From: Pyrobaculum sp. WP30
Lineage (GTDB): Archaea; Thermoproteota; Thermoprotei; Thermoproteales; Thermoproteaceae
Assembly (NCBI GenBank): GCA_001189275.1
Contig: CP012158.1
Coordinates: 1,665,704-1,729,703 of the forward strand
Length of the DNA: 64,000 bases
Reading direction: 5' to 3'
Each line of letters begins with the position of its first letter. The first letter of the stretch is position 1. The notes under the pieces were generated by a model. That model worked only from the letters and a program-made list of their open reading frames with translations. It searched no databases and was not told the DNA's origin. Of the stretch, positions 7,461-15,831 are shown piece by piece. Position numbers and translations under genes: made by a program.

Positions 7461-8507
7461 GGCGACGGCGGCCGCTAGGGGCACCGCTGAGCGGCCGGCC
7501 GGTAGCTGGTCCATAAGCCTGAAGTAGTAGGGCGCTACCATCACCACGTTGGCTAGGACGTACAGCGCGGGGCCCCAGCCCAGCCGCTCCGCAGTGATTA
7601 AGACGAGTAGCATCTTAGGCCAGAAGCCGAACAGAGGCGGGAGCCCGATTTGGTGTATAGCCAGGGTCTTGGCCGCCCATGGGGGCGTCCCGGCGTACAT
7701 GGCGTAGAAGAGTCCAAGCTTCCCGAAGGCGTCGGCGAGCACAAGCGCGAAGGCGACCTCGGGCTGGAGGGGGTAGATAAACACGGCGAAGCCCGAGTGC
7801 GCCACGGTGGAGTACGCCAATATGCGGCGGAGGTCTGCGCTGGTCAACGCCCCGAGGTTCCCCACCGCCATGGACAAGGCGCCGAGGAGGAAGGCAAGCG
7901 CGGCTGGGGGAGCCGGCTTAAAGGCGAGGAGGGCGAAGGCCGCGGAGAGCTTCGGCAGGCTCGCCAATATGGCGAGCCCGGCGGGGTGCGACCTGCCGTA
8001 TACATCGGGGACCCAGAGAAACATGGGGGCCACCCCGAGCTCCAGCGCCACCGCCAGGAGAAGGAAGGTCTCGCCCAGGGGGGATCCGCGCTGGCCGAGG
8101 CCTATGAAGAGGAAGGCGGAGGCGAAGGAGGAAATCACCAAGTATCTAAACAACCCCTCGATGCTCCCCCTGTCTCTCAACGTGGGGAGCAACGCCGCAG
8201 GCGGCAAGATGGCTAGGACAAAGCCCAGCGCCTTGAGGTGGGGCGCCGGCTGAAACATTAGATAAACTCCGTATATGGAAAGCGCTGAGGCAAGTCCGGC
8301 GTAGCCGCCGAATACGCCGGCTCCCACTGCGACAACGCCGAGGAAGAAGGGGAGGGCGAGGAGCAGAAGCGGCGCATCTCTCCACATGTACGCGGAAATA
8401 AACCCGATGAATAAGGCATCTACCACAAGCGACCACCGCCTGAAGCCGATCAGAACTCTGGCGGCGAAGTAGCCCGTCAGTATGTAGTGTATATAGCTCA
8501 GCTCCAT
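7401..8507 (-). CDS. nuoN: NADH:quinone oxidoreductase subunit N (antiporter-like)
   Basis: A 368-residue polytopic protein, shorter than bacterial NuoN (about 485) but with the family core: WVPDVYGRSHPAGLA followed by SLPKLSAAF, and later LRRILAYSTVAHSGF. By eye, the lysine that usually precedes this segment (KLSAVPFH in bacteria) is glutamate here (ELGVAPMF); the lysine in SLPKLS is kept. The start ATG overlaps the end of nuoL by 10 bp. It is the last gene of the nuoJKMLN block; the repeat-flanked island follows it. Confidence 0.88.
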   Translation of the reverse strand: MELSYIHYILTGYFAARVLIGFRRWSLVVDALFIGFISAYMWRDAPLLLLALPFFLGVVAVGAGVFGGYAGLASALSIYGVYLMFQPAPHLKALGFVLAILPPAALLPTLRDRGSIEGLFRYLVISSFASAFLFIGLGQRGSPLGETFLLLAVALELGVAPMFLWVPDVYGRSHPAGLAILASLPKLSAAFALLAFKPAPPAALAFLLGALSMAVGNLGALTSADLRRILAYSTVAHSGFAVFIYPLQPEVAFALVLADAFGKLGLFYAMYAGTPPWAAKTLAIHQIGLPPLFGFWPKMLLVLITAERLGWGPALYVLANVVMVAPYYFRLMDQLPAGRSAVPLAAAVAVAALGAAAPLWLIYHVSSL

Positions 8508-10117
8508 ATCCCCAGCGCCAGAACCACTGCGATTATGAAAGCCGCCGCCACCCCAGCCATGTAGAGATAGTACTCAAGCTTCAGCCCCGCCACCTGCGCG
8601 GAGGCTCTGCGCACCGCAGAGACGAGGCCGTCGTGTAAAGCCGCGTCCACGAGCCAATCCACCACCGTCACCAGGTCGACGGCAAGCCGCCACAGCAGCG
8701 CCGAGCTCTGCAGAGCTCTGTCCACGGCCCGGTCCACCGCGGCCGCCAGGCGCCACGTGGCCCTAAAGGCAGAGGGCACGACCCTGTCAAACAGCACCGG
8801 CAGGTAGAGCCGCCTCCGCAACACCTCGGCCTCCCCCGTGAATGCCAAGACGCCGCCGGCCAGCGACAGGAGGACCACGGGCGGGGGCGCCCCGATAAAC
8901 AGGAAGTTGGGCACCACCACAAGCGCCGTGTAGGGGATCCACATGGGCTCCCAGTCGTTGGTGGCCGGCAGCCGCAGGAGCTTGCCGAGGTACCCCACGG
9001 TGAGGGCCGACACCGCGACGGTCCAGAGAGGCGCCTCGCTCTTCGCCAAAGCCCCCACCGGCAGAACCCCCACCAAAATCAACATGCCCAGGAGTATGAC
9101 AACTTTGGCGATGAGCGGGTACGACTGCGGAAACCTGCTGTGGCTTGCGTAGATGCCGTGGCCCACGGCCATGAAAAGAGCCGCCTTGGCGAAGCCGTGT
9201 GCGTAGATCAGCAGAGCCGCCTCCTTGGGGTTCTCCAGCGCGATAGCCGTGATCATGCCGAGGTAGGAGGCGGTGGAGGCGGCCAAGACAAGCTTCGGTT
9301 CTCTCTGCCCCAACGCGATGAGCCCCCCGGCAAACGCCGTGGCGAAGCCCACGAGAAACGCCGCCTCGGCGGCCCAGTGTGGCAGGAGGTGGCCCAGCTT
9401 GAGGAGAAGTATCGGCCCCGCCTTCACCATGGTGGAGCTGTGCAGCAACGCGCTGACGGGCGTGGGGGCCGACATCGCCGTGAGGAGCCAGTCGGTGAAC
9501 GGGAGCTGAGCAGCCTTGGCAAACGCCGCCACGAGGAAAAGCGCCGCCGCAACGTCGTCGGCACGGCCCCAGCCGCTTATAAACGGGCTGTGGTGCACCG
9601 CCATATATGCAGAGGCCACGAGGAGGGAGGCCGTGCCCACCTCCACGGCCACTATCGCCCTGATCGCAGAAGACGAGGGGGGCCAGAGCCAGGTAATGCC
9701 GCCTGCCCGGCTCCCGTCCCCGACGAACCCCATCTCGTCGTCGTCGCGGTAGGTCAATATGAGTCCCCAGCTCGCCAGGTCAAGCCCAGCCCACCCCAGG
9801 AGAAGAAGCACCCAGTGGTCTGCGAGGAGGAAAAGCTCCATGGAGCCGAAGAACGTCCCCATCCACCCCCAGAACCAGCCGAGCCGCTCGGCGCCCCTCA
9901 TGTAGAAGTGGGAATACACGACAATCGCCAGGTAGACCCCCGCCACGAAGGCGGCAAATTCGCTGGGCTTGAGATACGGCGTCGCGGGCCCGGCGCCAAC
10001 CAGCAACCCAGCCAGCATAACGACGCCAGCGGCGGCCGCGGCGTAGCCCCTAGTTGCGAAGAAGTCGAGAAGAGCCGCGGCGAAGGCTACGGCCAGCAGT
10101 AGCTCTAGGCTAGCCAT
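8498..10117 (-). CDS. nuoL: NADH:quinone oxidoreductase subunit L (antiporter-like)
   Basis: A 539-residue polytopic membrane protein, the distal proton-pumping subunit. The signature region AFAKAAQLPFTDWLLTAMSA followed by PTPVSALLHSSTMVKAG is clear, as is a C-terminal amphipathic section before a last hydrophobic helix, as in NuoL. The lysine of the broken helix (AFAKAAQLP) is present, but the usual glutamate of the WExxGLxSY segment appears as alanine (GWAGLDLASW), with an aspartate three residues later. It overlaps nuoM by 13 bp and nuoN by 10 bp. Confidence 0.9.
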   Translation of the reverse strand: MASLELLLAVAFAAALLDFFATRGYAAAAAGVVMLAGLLVGAGPATPYLKPSEFAAFVAGVYLAIVVYSHFYMRGAERLGWFWGWMGTFFGSMELFLLADHWVLLLLGWAGLDLASWGLILTYRDDDEMGFVGDGSRAGGITWLWPPSSSAIRAIVAVEVGTASLLVASAYMAVHHSPFISGWGRADDVAAALFLVAAFAKAAQLPFTDWLLTAMSAPTPVSALLHSSTMVKAGPILLLKLGHLLPHWAAEAAFLVGFATAFAGGLIALGQREPKLVLAASTASYLGMITAIALENPKEAALLIYAHGFAKAALFMAVGHGIYASHSRFPQSYPLIAKVVILLGMLILVGVLPVGALAKSEAPLWTVAVSALTVGYLGKLLRLPATNDWEPMWIPYTALVVVPNFLFIGAPPPVVLLSLAGGVLAFTGEAEVLRRRLYLPVLFDRVVPSAFRATWRLAAAVDRAVDRALQSSALLWRLAVDLVTVVDWLVDAALHDGLVSAVRRASAQVAGLKLEYYLYMAGVAAAFIIAVVLALGIWS

Positions 10118-11385
10118 AGCGGAAGCACGAGGAGGAGGAGATAGGGCGCGGCGGCGGCGGCCAAGACCGCGGCGTACATCTCCGCGGGGTACTCCACCTT
10201 GCCTTCGCCGGCTCTATACATCTGGTTGAATAGGTAGAAGCTGTAGACGGCGGTGGAGACCAAGGCGGCGACCGCCAGCACCGCCGTGTAGAGAAGCGGA
10301 GGCACGCCAGCCGCCACATACGCCTTGCCGATGAGGTTGATGCCGAAGAGCCCCGCCAGCGCCACGAAGCCCAGCACGCTGACGGCGAGGAGGTGCCGGT
10401 CCCACCTCGCCTCGCCGATGTACCTGGTGTGGAGCGCCACTATGTAGAGGCCTGCCAGCATGAAGAGGGCCGCCTTGGCGTAGGCGTGCCCCACAAACAG
10501 AAGGGCCGTCGCGGCGTAGCTAATTGACTCGTTGCGTATGGCGGCCGCCGCCACTAGGAGGCCCATGTTGGCGACGGTGGAGTCCGCCAACGCCCTCTTG
10601 AAGTCCGTCTCGCGGAACACCAGCAGAGAGCCGTAGACCGCCGTCACGAGGCCGTAGAGGAAGAGCGCGTCAAGAGGCCAGCCGGCGCCCGCCTTAAGCC
10701 TCCAGATCCAGTACGCCATAAGCCCCACGTGGACCGGCGACAGCAAGGCGCTGAGGGGCGTCGGCGCCTCTGCGTGGGCGTAGGGAAGCCAGAAGTGCAC
10801 GCCCGCAGTCCCCATCTTTATCAATAAGCCAAGCAAGACCAGCAACGAGGCGACCCCAGCCGCCCTGAATACGTCAGCAGTCGGCGTTCCCGAAATCGCC
10901 ACGCCTACTAAGAAGAGTATGGACCCCACCTGGGCCCACACGAAGTACAGCAAGGCCACGAACCTGCGGTTGCCGTAGCCGAAGTACCAGATCAGCAAGA
11001 AGCTGGTGATTATGCTGAGCTCCAGCGCCAGGAAAACGAAGATGAGGTTCTCGAAAAGTATTATGTAGACAAAGGAGAGGACGTAGAGGACGTGCACGCC
11101 GTAGTACCACCGGGGCGCACCAAGGTGGCGGAGGTAAGGCGGCGAGTAGAAGGCCACCAGCAGACCCAAAATCACTGAAGTGACCACAAACGGCAACTTG
11201 TAGAAGTCCATGGAGACGGCAACCTCCCCCACGTAGGGTAGGACCGCCAAGGTGCCCCTCCCAGGCACCAGGAAGAGCAACATGGCGGCCGTCGCTGCGA
11301 GGGCCGCCGGTAGCCCCAGCCTCAGCGCCGCCAGTGCGAAGACGCCGGAGATTGCTGTGGCCAGGAGGAAGACGTCGCTATACAT
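10105..11385 (-). CDS. nuoM: NADH:quinone oxidoreductase subunit M (antiporter-like)
   Basis: A 426-residue polytopic protein of the NuoM/Mrp antiporter family. The key glutamate is visible in FLALELSIITSF, and the lysine-containing broken helix in IKMGTAGVHFWLPYAHAEAP followed by TPLSALLSPVHVG. A second conserved lysine occurs in HAYAKAALFM. Length is at the lower end for NuoM. It overlaps nuoK by 8 bp and nuoL by 13 bp, so translation of the whole block is probably coupled. Confidence 0.92.
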   Translation of the reverse strand: MYSDVFLLATAISGVFALAALRLGLPAALAATAAMLLFLVPGRGTLAVLPYVGEVAVSMDFYKLPFVVTSVILGLLVAFYSPPYLRHLGAPRWYYGVHVLYVLSFVYIILFENLIFVFLALELSIITSFLLIWYFGYGNRRFVALLYFVWAQVGSILFLVGVAISGTPTADVFRAAGVASLLVLLGLLIKMGTAGVHFWLPYAHAEAPTPLSALLSPVHVGLMAYWIWRLKAGAGWPLDALFLYGLVTAVYGSLLVFRETDFKRALADSTVANMGLLVAAAAIRNESISYAATALLFVGHAYAKAALFMLAGLYIVALHTRYIGEARWDRHLLAVSVLGFVALAGLFGINLIGKAYVAAGVPPLLYTAVLAVAALVSTAVYSFYLFNQMYRAGEGKVEYPAEMYAAVLAAAAAPYLLLLVLPLWLA

Positions 11386-11614
11386 GGCCCTCCCTCGCCA
11401 GCCTATACACCGCGGCCACCATAAGCACCGTCTCCGCCACGCCCACGACGGCGGCGACCGCCAGGAGGGACAAGTCGCGCGACAGCGAGGCGCCCCAGAT
11501 CCCCGCCATGATGGCCACCTCGGCGCCGATTATCACCCGTACCAGCGAGTTGGCAACCGCCACAGCCGCCACGCCGCCCGCCAGCAACAACACCAGAAAC
11601 ACCAGCTCAGTCAT
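11378..11614 (-). CDS. nuoK: NADH:quinone oxidoreductase subunit K
   Basis: A 78-residue protein with three hydrophobic helices, the NuoK topology though shorter than the usual 100 residues. Conserved membrane glutamates appear in RVIIGAEVAIM and VVGVAETVLM, the two positions expected in NuoK. The ATG at 11614 is chosen over an in-frame upstream start because it overlaps the nuoJ stop and removes a charged, non-homologous leader. Confidence 0.85.
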   Translation of the reverse strand: MTELVFLVLLLAGGVAAVAVANSLVRVIIGAEVAIMAGIWGASLSRDLSLLAVAAVVGVAETVLMVAAVYRLAREGHV

Positions 11615-12012
11615 GGGACAGCCTCGCCGCAACGACGAAGGAGAAGAGCAACAGAACCGCCGCAAGCGGCAGCAACACGGGATCGACGGAGGCGGTCAAC
11701 GCCCCCGCCCGCCCCCGGGAGCAGGAGGAGGGGCAACGCCCCCAGCGCCGCCAAGGCCACAGGCCTCATCTCAACGGTGCGGTTCTCCTCGGAGAGGCTG
11801 GCCGCCGCCACTATAACCAAGGTCAAGGCCGCCACCACGTACACAAGCGTAATCAGTATGAAAGCCGCCGAGAACTCAGGATGCAGAACCCATACCGCCC
11901 CAGCCACGGCCACCCCTAGAAATGTGAGAGAGACAGCGGCGAGAATGTTATCCCTTATTCTGATTATGGCTAAGATGAGTAAAAGAGCTACGACAGACAC
12001 CGCCCAGAGCAT
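11607..12012 (-). CDS. nuoJ: NADH:quinone oxidoreductase subunit J, frameshifted near its 3' end
   Basis: From the ATG at 12012 the first 100 residues read as NuoJ: helices around 2-20, 25-45 and 53-73, then LLLLPGAGG. After the G-rich stretch at 11702-11716 the same frame becomes arginine- and cysteine-rich and ends at 11611. Shifting by one base there restores a hydrophobic helix (DPVLLPLAAVLLLFSFVVAA) and a stop at 11607, the expected last helix of NuoJ. So the sequence carries one base too many, or two too few, in the G runs. It may be a sequence error, a real lesion or a translational frameshift. Confidence 0.82.
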
Positions 12013-12108
12013 GTCAACGCATCAACCCCGCTTTAAAAATTAACCTAACTACATCTCGATAAACAGATAGTCATCTCTTCAGAAGTAAGAAATGAAAGAT
12101 CATGAAAA

Positions 12109-13401
12109 TTAAAGCCGCATCGCTATGTATCTAGCCGCAGACAACACGGCGGTGGCGACGGCCGCGGCGGAGAGGAGAAGGAGAAGAGCAGACACGCCGC
12201 TGGGGAGGCTTGAGTAGCTTTTCAACACGTTGACCGCCACCGCGTTGCTGAGCGACTGGCCCACCACCCGCGCCTCGGCAACCAGAGCGGAGGCGGTGCC
12301 TCTCCTCGCAGGCGGGACAGACAAAAGGATAAGAGTGGTGTTGGGCACGATGAAAAAGGCGAAGCCAACCCCCATGAGGAAGAGAAGATGTGGAGAGGGG
12401 CTAGAGAGCGCCGCGTGCGAATATGCGAAGAGCGACGCGGCGAGGAGGGCGGCGCCCCCCGCCGACACCGCAGAGGGGGACGTCTTGTCGCTCAGCCGAC
12501 CCGCCAGAGGCGCAGAGATAGCCATGGCGAGGGCTTGAAGCGCAAGCAACACCCCGGCGTCTTGCGGCGTCATTCCGTACTCCTCTTGAAACAATAGACT
12601 AAGCGCAGGCGTCAAAGCCGCCGTGGAGAGATAGTTAAGAAACGCCGCAATCAACAACGCAGAGAACACGAAGCCCCTGAACAGCCCAACGTCAACCACC
12701 GGACTCCTCTGCCTACTCTCGTAAAGACCTGTAAACACCAATGCCACAAGTCCTAAACCTGTGAAAAACGGAGAAGCCGCCGAGACGCCCAACACCACCA
12801 AGGCCAGCGAAAGCGCCAACAGCGCCGCGCCCACCCAATCATAACTCTCCCCGCCACGCACCTGCCGCGGGGAGGGGCCTCCAGCCAGAACAACCGACGC
12901 CAAAAGAAGCGCCAAGGCAGGAAGAAACACAGCCCTCCAGCTGACCTGGGCCAAGAAACCGCCCAGGAACGGCCCCGTGAGGAGCCCCAGATACACAGAC
13001 ATAGAATTTATACCCACGGCGGAGGCCCTCCTATCCGGCGCCACGGCTTGAAAAAGCAGGGCGTTGTTACTTCCAAAAACCGCAGCCAGCCCCACCCCGC
13101 CCACGGCGAGGGCTCCGCAGAGCAAGAGGAAACTAGGCGACAGAGACGCCAAGACGAAGCCGGCCACGGCGAGAAGCAGACCCATCCTAAACACCACAAC
13201 GTGACCCAACAGATCCGCCGCCCTCCCCAGAGGAAGCACAAACATAGCCACCGCAAGCGTCAAAGCCACGAGAGCCTCCACCGAATCCACAGAAGTGGCT
13301 CCTAAATCCCTAGCCACAAGAGGCAGAGACACGCCCAAGGCGCTGGTGGAGAACGGAGTAACAAACGAACTTAAAACCACAGAAACCAACACCCGATTCA
13401 C
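12109..13401 (-). CDS. MFS transporter, DHA2/EmrB-QacA-like drug exporter
   Basis: A 430-residue protein with about 12-14 hydrophobic helices. Family features are the N-terminal SLPLVARDLG, the LGRAADLLGH loop between helices 2 and 3 (the conserved D..GRR-type loop), SMSVYLGLLTGPFLGG as the antiporter motif C, and PLAGRLSDKTSP in the second half. This suggests proton-coupled export of a small hydrophobic compound. It stands alone: nuoJ begins about 100 bp downstream, and only a small uncertain ORF and tRNA-Phe lie upstream. Substrate unknown. Confidence 0.82.
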   Translation of the reverse strand: MNRVLVSVVLSSFVTPFSTSALGVSLPLVARDLGATSVDSVEALVALTLAVAMFVLPLGRAADLLGHVVVFRMGLLLAVAGFVLASLSPSFLLLCGALAVGGVGLAAVFGSNNALLFQAVAPDRRASAVGINSMSVYLGLLTGPFLGGFLAQVSWRAVFLPALALLLASVVLAGGPSPRQVRGGESYDWVGAALLALSLALVVLGVSAASPFFTGLGLVALVFTGLYESRQRSPVVDVGLFRGFVFSALLIAAFLNYLSTAALTPALSLLFQEEYGMTPQDAGVLLALQALAMAISAPLAGRLSDKTSPSAVSAGGAALLAASLFAYSHAALSSPSPHLLFLMGVGFAFFIVPNTTLILLSVPPARRGTASALVAEARVVGQSLSNAVAVNVLKSYSSLPSGVSALLLLLSAAAVATAVLSAARYIAMRL

Positions 13402-13437
13402 ATAGACACATAACCCCCAAATTAAAGACGTTTCGCC

Positions 13438-13599
13438 TTAGATCCAAACATCAGGCGGCCCCACAGACAGCCTCGCCGTTAGATCAAGCTGGGGATGCGC
13501 CCTTTGGATCTTGGATAAGAAACAGAACGCGTAAACAGCGCCCCTCAGCTGGGGAAAAGCCGCCGACGAGATTTCTGACATAGAATTCGGCAGAAACAT
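13438..13599 (-). CDS. Small ORF or 3' remnant of unknown gene
   Basis: A 53-residue minus-strand ORF (MFLPNSMSEI to a VGPPDVWI end) between tRNA-Phe and the MFS gene. The reading is not low-complexity and stays open upstream of its ATG into the tRNA region, which may mean it is the 3' end of a gene cut at the tRNA locus. No family recognised and no clear promoter except the upstream tRNA. Confidence 0.25.
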   Translation of the reverse strand: MFLPNSMSEISSAAFPQLRGAVYAFCFLSKIQRAHPQLDLTARLSVGPPDVWI

Positions 13600-13636
13600 A
13601 CGGCTATCTACAACACTTACGGGCTGAGGATAAAGG

Positions 13637-13729
13637 TGGTGCGGCCGCCGGGACTTTTCGGCGGCTTCTAGCCTGAACCCGGGACCGCCCGGTCTTCAGC
13701 CGGGCGCTCTCCCGCTGAGCTACGGCCGC
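13637..13729 (-). tRNA. tRNA-Phe (GAA) with an 18-nt intron in the T-loop, CCA encoded
   Basis: The minus strand folds as a complete tRNA. The acceptor GCGGCCG pairs with CGGCCGC, the D-stem is GCTC/GAGC, the anticodon stem CCCGG/CCGGG closes the loop CTGAAGA (anticodon GAA, Phe), and the T-stem is CCGGG/CCCGG. Discriminator A and CCA are encoded. The T-loop is 25 nt instead of 7; removing 18 nt leaves TTCAAGT. The insert contains a GGC...GCC helix, consistent with a bulge-helix-bulge intron cut by the archaeal tRNA endonuclease, as known for Thermoproteales tRNAs with non-canonical introns. The exact splice position (about 57/58) is ambiguous by a base or two. Confidence 0.9.
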
Positions 13730-13753
13730 CTGCGCTTTGAAGATAGTTTTGGG

Positions 13754-13769
13754 AATTTTTAAATTTTTA
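13754..13769 (-). promoter_or_regulatory. Probable TATA/BRE element of tRNA-Phe
   Basis: Minus-strand AAAAATTTAAAAATTC stretch about 27-40 nt upstream of the tRNA 5' end, the expected place for an archaeal TATA box with a flanking BRE. Confidence 0.5.
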
Positions 13770-13865
13770 GGCTTATGGCATCCGCTGATCTGTTTTGCGA
13801 CTACTCACCACTGCGTAGTCGTCTGGTCTTACCTTGGCTGCAACGCGTCGTGGCGGTCATTTGGC

Positions 13866-14261
13866 CTACTGGATGTCTCTCCAGGCGTCTAACAGCTCTT
13901 GTGGACACTGGGCGGATTTCAACCCTCCTTGTTCAACATTTACACATACCGCCACGATGTAGTCTGTTGCTGAGAGTACGCTGGTAGTTTCATTAAAGAT
14001 CTCGAAGCCGTATTTTATGACCTTATCTCGTATCTCTAGGGGTCTTAGTACAACGCGTACTTGGTCCCCCCGCCGCAACGGCGATTTAAAGGTGGCGTGT
14101 GCCTCTACCCGGGGCAGTCTGCTGTGGTGGTGAAGCACGCCGCGGGATCGGTAGAACTCCTCCTCTGCGTGTTCCACAATTTCGAAAAACTCCGCAAAGT
14201 GGACGATGCCTGCGGCGTCTGTCTGAGACCAGTATATGAAGAACCTTGTTTCGAAGGGCAT
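13866..14261 (-). CDS. Hotdog-fold acyl-CoA thioesterase (4-hydroxybenzoyl-CoA type)
   Basis: A 131-residue protein of the YbgC/4-hydroxybenzoyl-CoA thioesterase family. The N-terminus has the signature YWSQTDAAGIVHFAEFFE with the catalytic aspartate in QTDAAG and the long hotdog helix after it. It would hydrolyse an acyl-CoA to free acid and CoA. The start ATG overlaps the stop of the acyl-CoA dehydrogenase by one base (TAATG), so it is the last gene of the acyl-CoA operon, perhaps releasing product or rescuing CoA. Substrate unknown. Confidence 0.82.
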   Translation of the reverse strand: MPFETRFFIYWSQTDAAGIVHFAEFFEIVEHAEEEFYRSRGVLHHHSRLPRVEAHATFKSPLRRGDQVRVVLRPLEIRDKVIKYGFEIFNETTSVLSATDYIVAVCVNVEQGGLKSAQCPQELLDAWRDIQ

Positions 14262-15403
14262 TACAGGTTTTTCTCTATGTAGCGGTAGATGACGTATTTC
14301 ATTATCTCGTTGGTGCCCTCCCCTATCTCCAGTATCTTGGCGTCGCGGTAAAACATCTCGGCCTTGCTCTCCTTGCTGTAGCCGAAGCCTCCCTCCATCT
14401 GCACGGCGCGTCTGGTGACGTCAACGGCGAGCCGCGCCGCGTGGAGCTTAGTCACATGAGACATCAACATAAATTCCTGCGACTTGGTGTCGTAGAGATA
14501 CGCGGAGTAGTAAGTTAAGGCTCTTATGGACTCGACGGCGGCTAACATCTCGGCTAGTTCAAACTGGGCGTTTTGTAACTCCACAAGTTTTCTGTTGAAC
14601 ACCTCCCTCCGGCGTGCCCAGGCCAAGGCCTCTTCAAAAGCCCCCCTGGCGACGCCCAGGGCGACACCCGCTATGGCAACTCTCCCCACGTCTAGCGTAT
14701 GCATAAGTATCTTCCAGCCGCCGTTTACCTCCCCAACGACGTCATCGCCGCCTACTACGCAGTCGTTAAACTTAATCCCAGCTGTGCCCGTCCCTCTTAC
14801 GCCCATCACCTCTATGGGCGACAGCTCTATACATCTACTTCTTCTTAGTAGAAAGAGAGTAATTGCCCTATGTCTATCCTCGCTCCTCCCCGTCCGGGCG
14901 GCCACTAGGTAGTAGTCGGCGTATAGTCCGTTGGTTATCCACATCTTTTCGCCATTGATCACCCACTCGCCTGCTCTCTTCTCTGCCCTAGTCTGTATAG
15001 CCGCCGCGTCGGAGCCGCAGCAAGGCTCCGACAAGGCAAAGGCGCCTATTTTATCGCCGGCGGCGACCTTTGGAAGAACCTCCTCCTTCTGCGCCTTCGA
15101 GGCGAAGTTATTGACGGCGTCTGCGAAGAGTATGCCGTAGGCCTCCACGAGGAGGCTGAACCCGCCGCTGATGCGGCCCAGCTCCTCGAGGACGACGACC
15201 GCTGTCCTCAGATCGCCTCCGCCTCCTCCGTACTCCGCCGGCACAGTCGGCGTCAAGATGCCGAGCTTCCCCGCCTCCCTAATAACTTCGCGCGGGTAGT
15301 AGTTCTCTATGTCCATCTTACGTGCGATGGGCTCCACGTGCTTCTCGGCGAATTCCCGCGCGGCCTTCCTCACCAGCTCGTGCTCCTGCGTCAAAAGGCT
15401 CAT
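14261..15403 (-). CDS. Acyl-CoA dehydrogenase
   Basis: About 380 residues from the ATG at 15403, chosen because it overlaps the stop of the upstream DUF35 gene; earlier in-frame starts read as shadow sequence. Family features: LSEPCCGSDAAAIQTRA (FAD/substrate region), KMWITNGLYADYYLVAA, VDVTRRAVQMEGGFGYSKES, and IGEGTNEIMK near the C-terminus carrying the probable catalytic glutamate. It would form the 2,3-enoyl-CoA with electrons passed to an ETF-like acceptor. No etfAB genes lie in the window. Chain-length specificity cannot be read. Confidence 0.9.
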   Translation of the reverse strand: MSLLTQEHELVRKAAREFAEKHVEPIARKMDIENYYPREVIREAGKLGILTPTVPAEYGGGGGDLRTAVVVLEELGRISGGFSLLVEAYGILFADAVNNFASKAQKEEVLPKVAAGDKIGAFALSEPCCGSDAAAIQTRAEKRAGEWVINGEKMWITNGLYADYYLVAARTGRSEDRHRAITLFLLRRSRCIELSPIEVMGVRGTGTAGIKFNDCVVGGDDVVGEVNGGWKILMHTLDVGRVAIAGVALGVARGAFEEALAWARRREVFNRKLVELQNAQFELAEMLAAVESIRALTYYSAYLYDTKSQEFMLMSHVTKLHAARLAVDVTRRAVQMEGGFGYSKESKAEMFYRDAKILEIGEGTNEIMKYVIYRYIEKNL

Positions 15404-15831
15404 ACCTCCTCGAAGTACTCTATGTCGGTTACTAAGCCCCTCCTCTCGGCCCTCCACCTAGGCCTCACCCTCATGCCCATCTGTGGGTTGTCGGTCTTGA
15501 CGTAGTGGATCAATCCGCCCTCGACGCCGGGGAACTTTATAAAGGCCAGCACTTTTCTCTCGCGGAGCGGCTCGCCGTAGAAGTCCCTTTCCACCACCGT
15601 GTAAGTCTCCACTACGCCTACGGGCTCCACCTCCCTCAGCTCTTTGACCTCCTCGAAGTCGTAGGGGCAGAACATCTTGGGCGGCATGAAGAGCCTGCCG
15701 CATTTGGGACAACGCGCCGCGGTGAGCCTACCTGCCCTCAAGGCCTCAAGCCACTTGGTGCCTACGGGGCCTGCGGTGTAGATGTATGCCTCTATCTCCA
15801 TCACCTCGGGGAAGTGCTTGATCCGTCTCAT
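15400..15831 (-). CDS. DUF35 OB-fold/zinc-ribbon acyl-CoA-binding protein
   Basis: A 143-residue protein: an N-terminal rubredoxin-like ribbon (CPKCGRLFMPPKMFCPYD, with aspartate in place of the fourth cysteine) followed by an OB-fold (VGVVETYTVVERDF...AFIKFPGVEGGLIHYV). Proteins of this family pair with thiolase-fold enzymes, for example in the archaeal thiolase/HMG-CoA synthase complex and the ChsH2-Ltp2 aldolase of steroid side-chain breakdown. It overlaps the other DUF35 gene and the dehydrogenase as ATGA junctions. The incomplete zinc site suggests a structural or CoA-binding role. Confidence 0.82.
   Translation of the reverse strand: MRRIKHFPEVMEIEAYIYTAGPVGTKWLEALRAGRLTAARCPKCGRLFMPPKMFCPYDFEEVKELREVEPVGVVETYTVVERDFYGEPLRERKVLAFIKFPGVEGGLIHYVKTDNPQMGMRVRPRWRAERRGLVTDIEYFEEV

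Noticed and set aside
9140-10102. Long plus-strand ORF (320 codons) opposite nuoL
   Set aside because: Shadow of nuoL: biased, His/Glu/Arg-rich, no family features, and the minus strand carries clear NuoL motifs.
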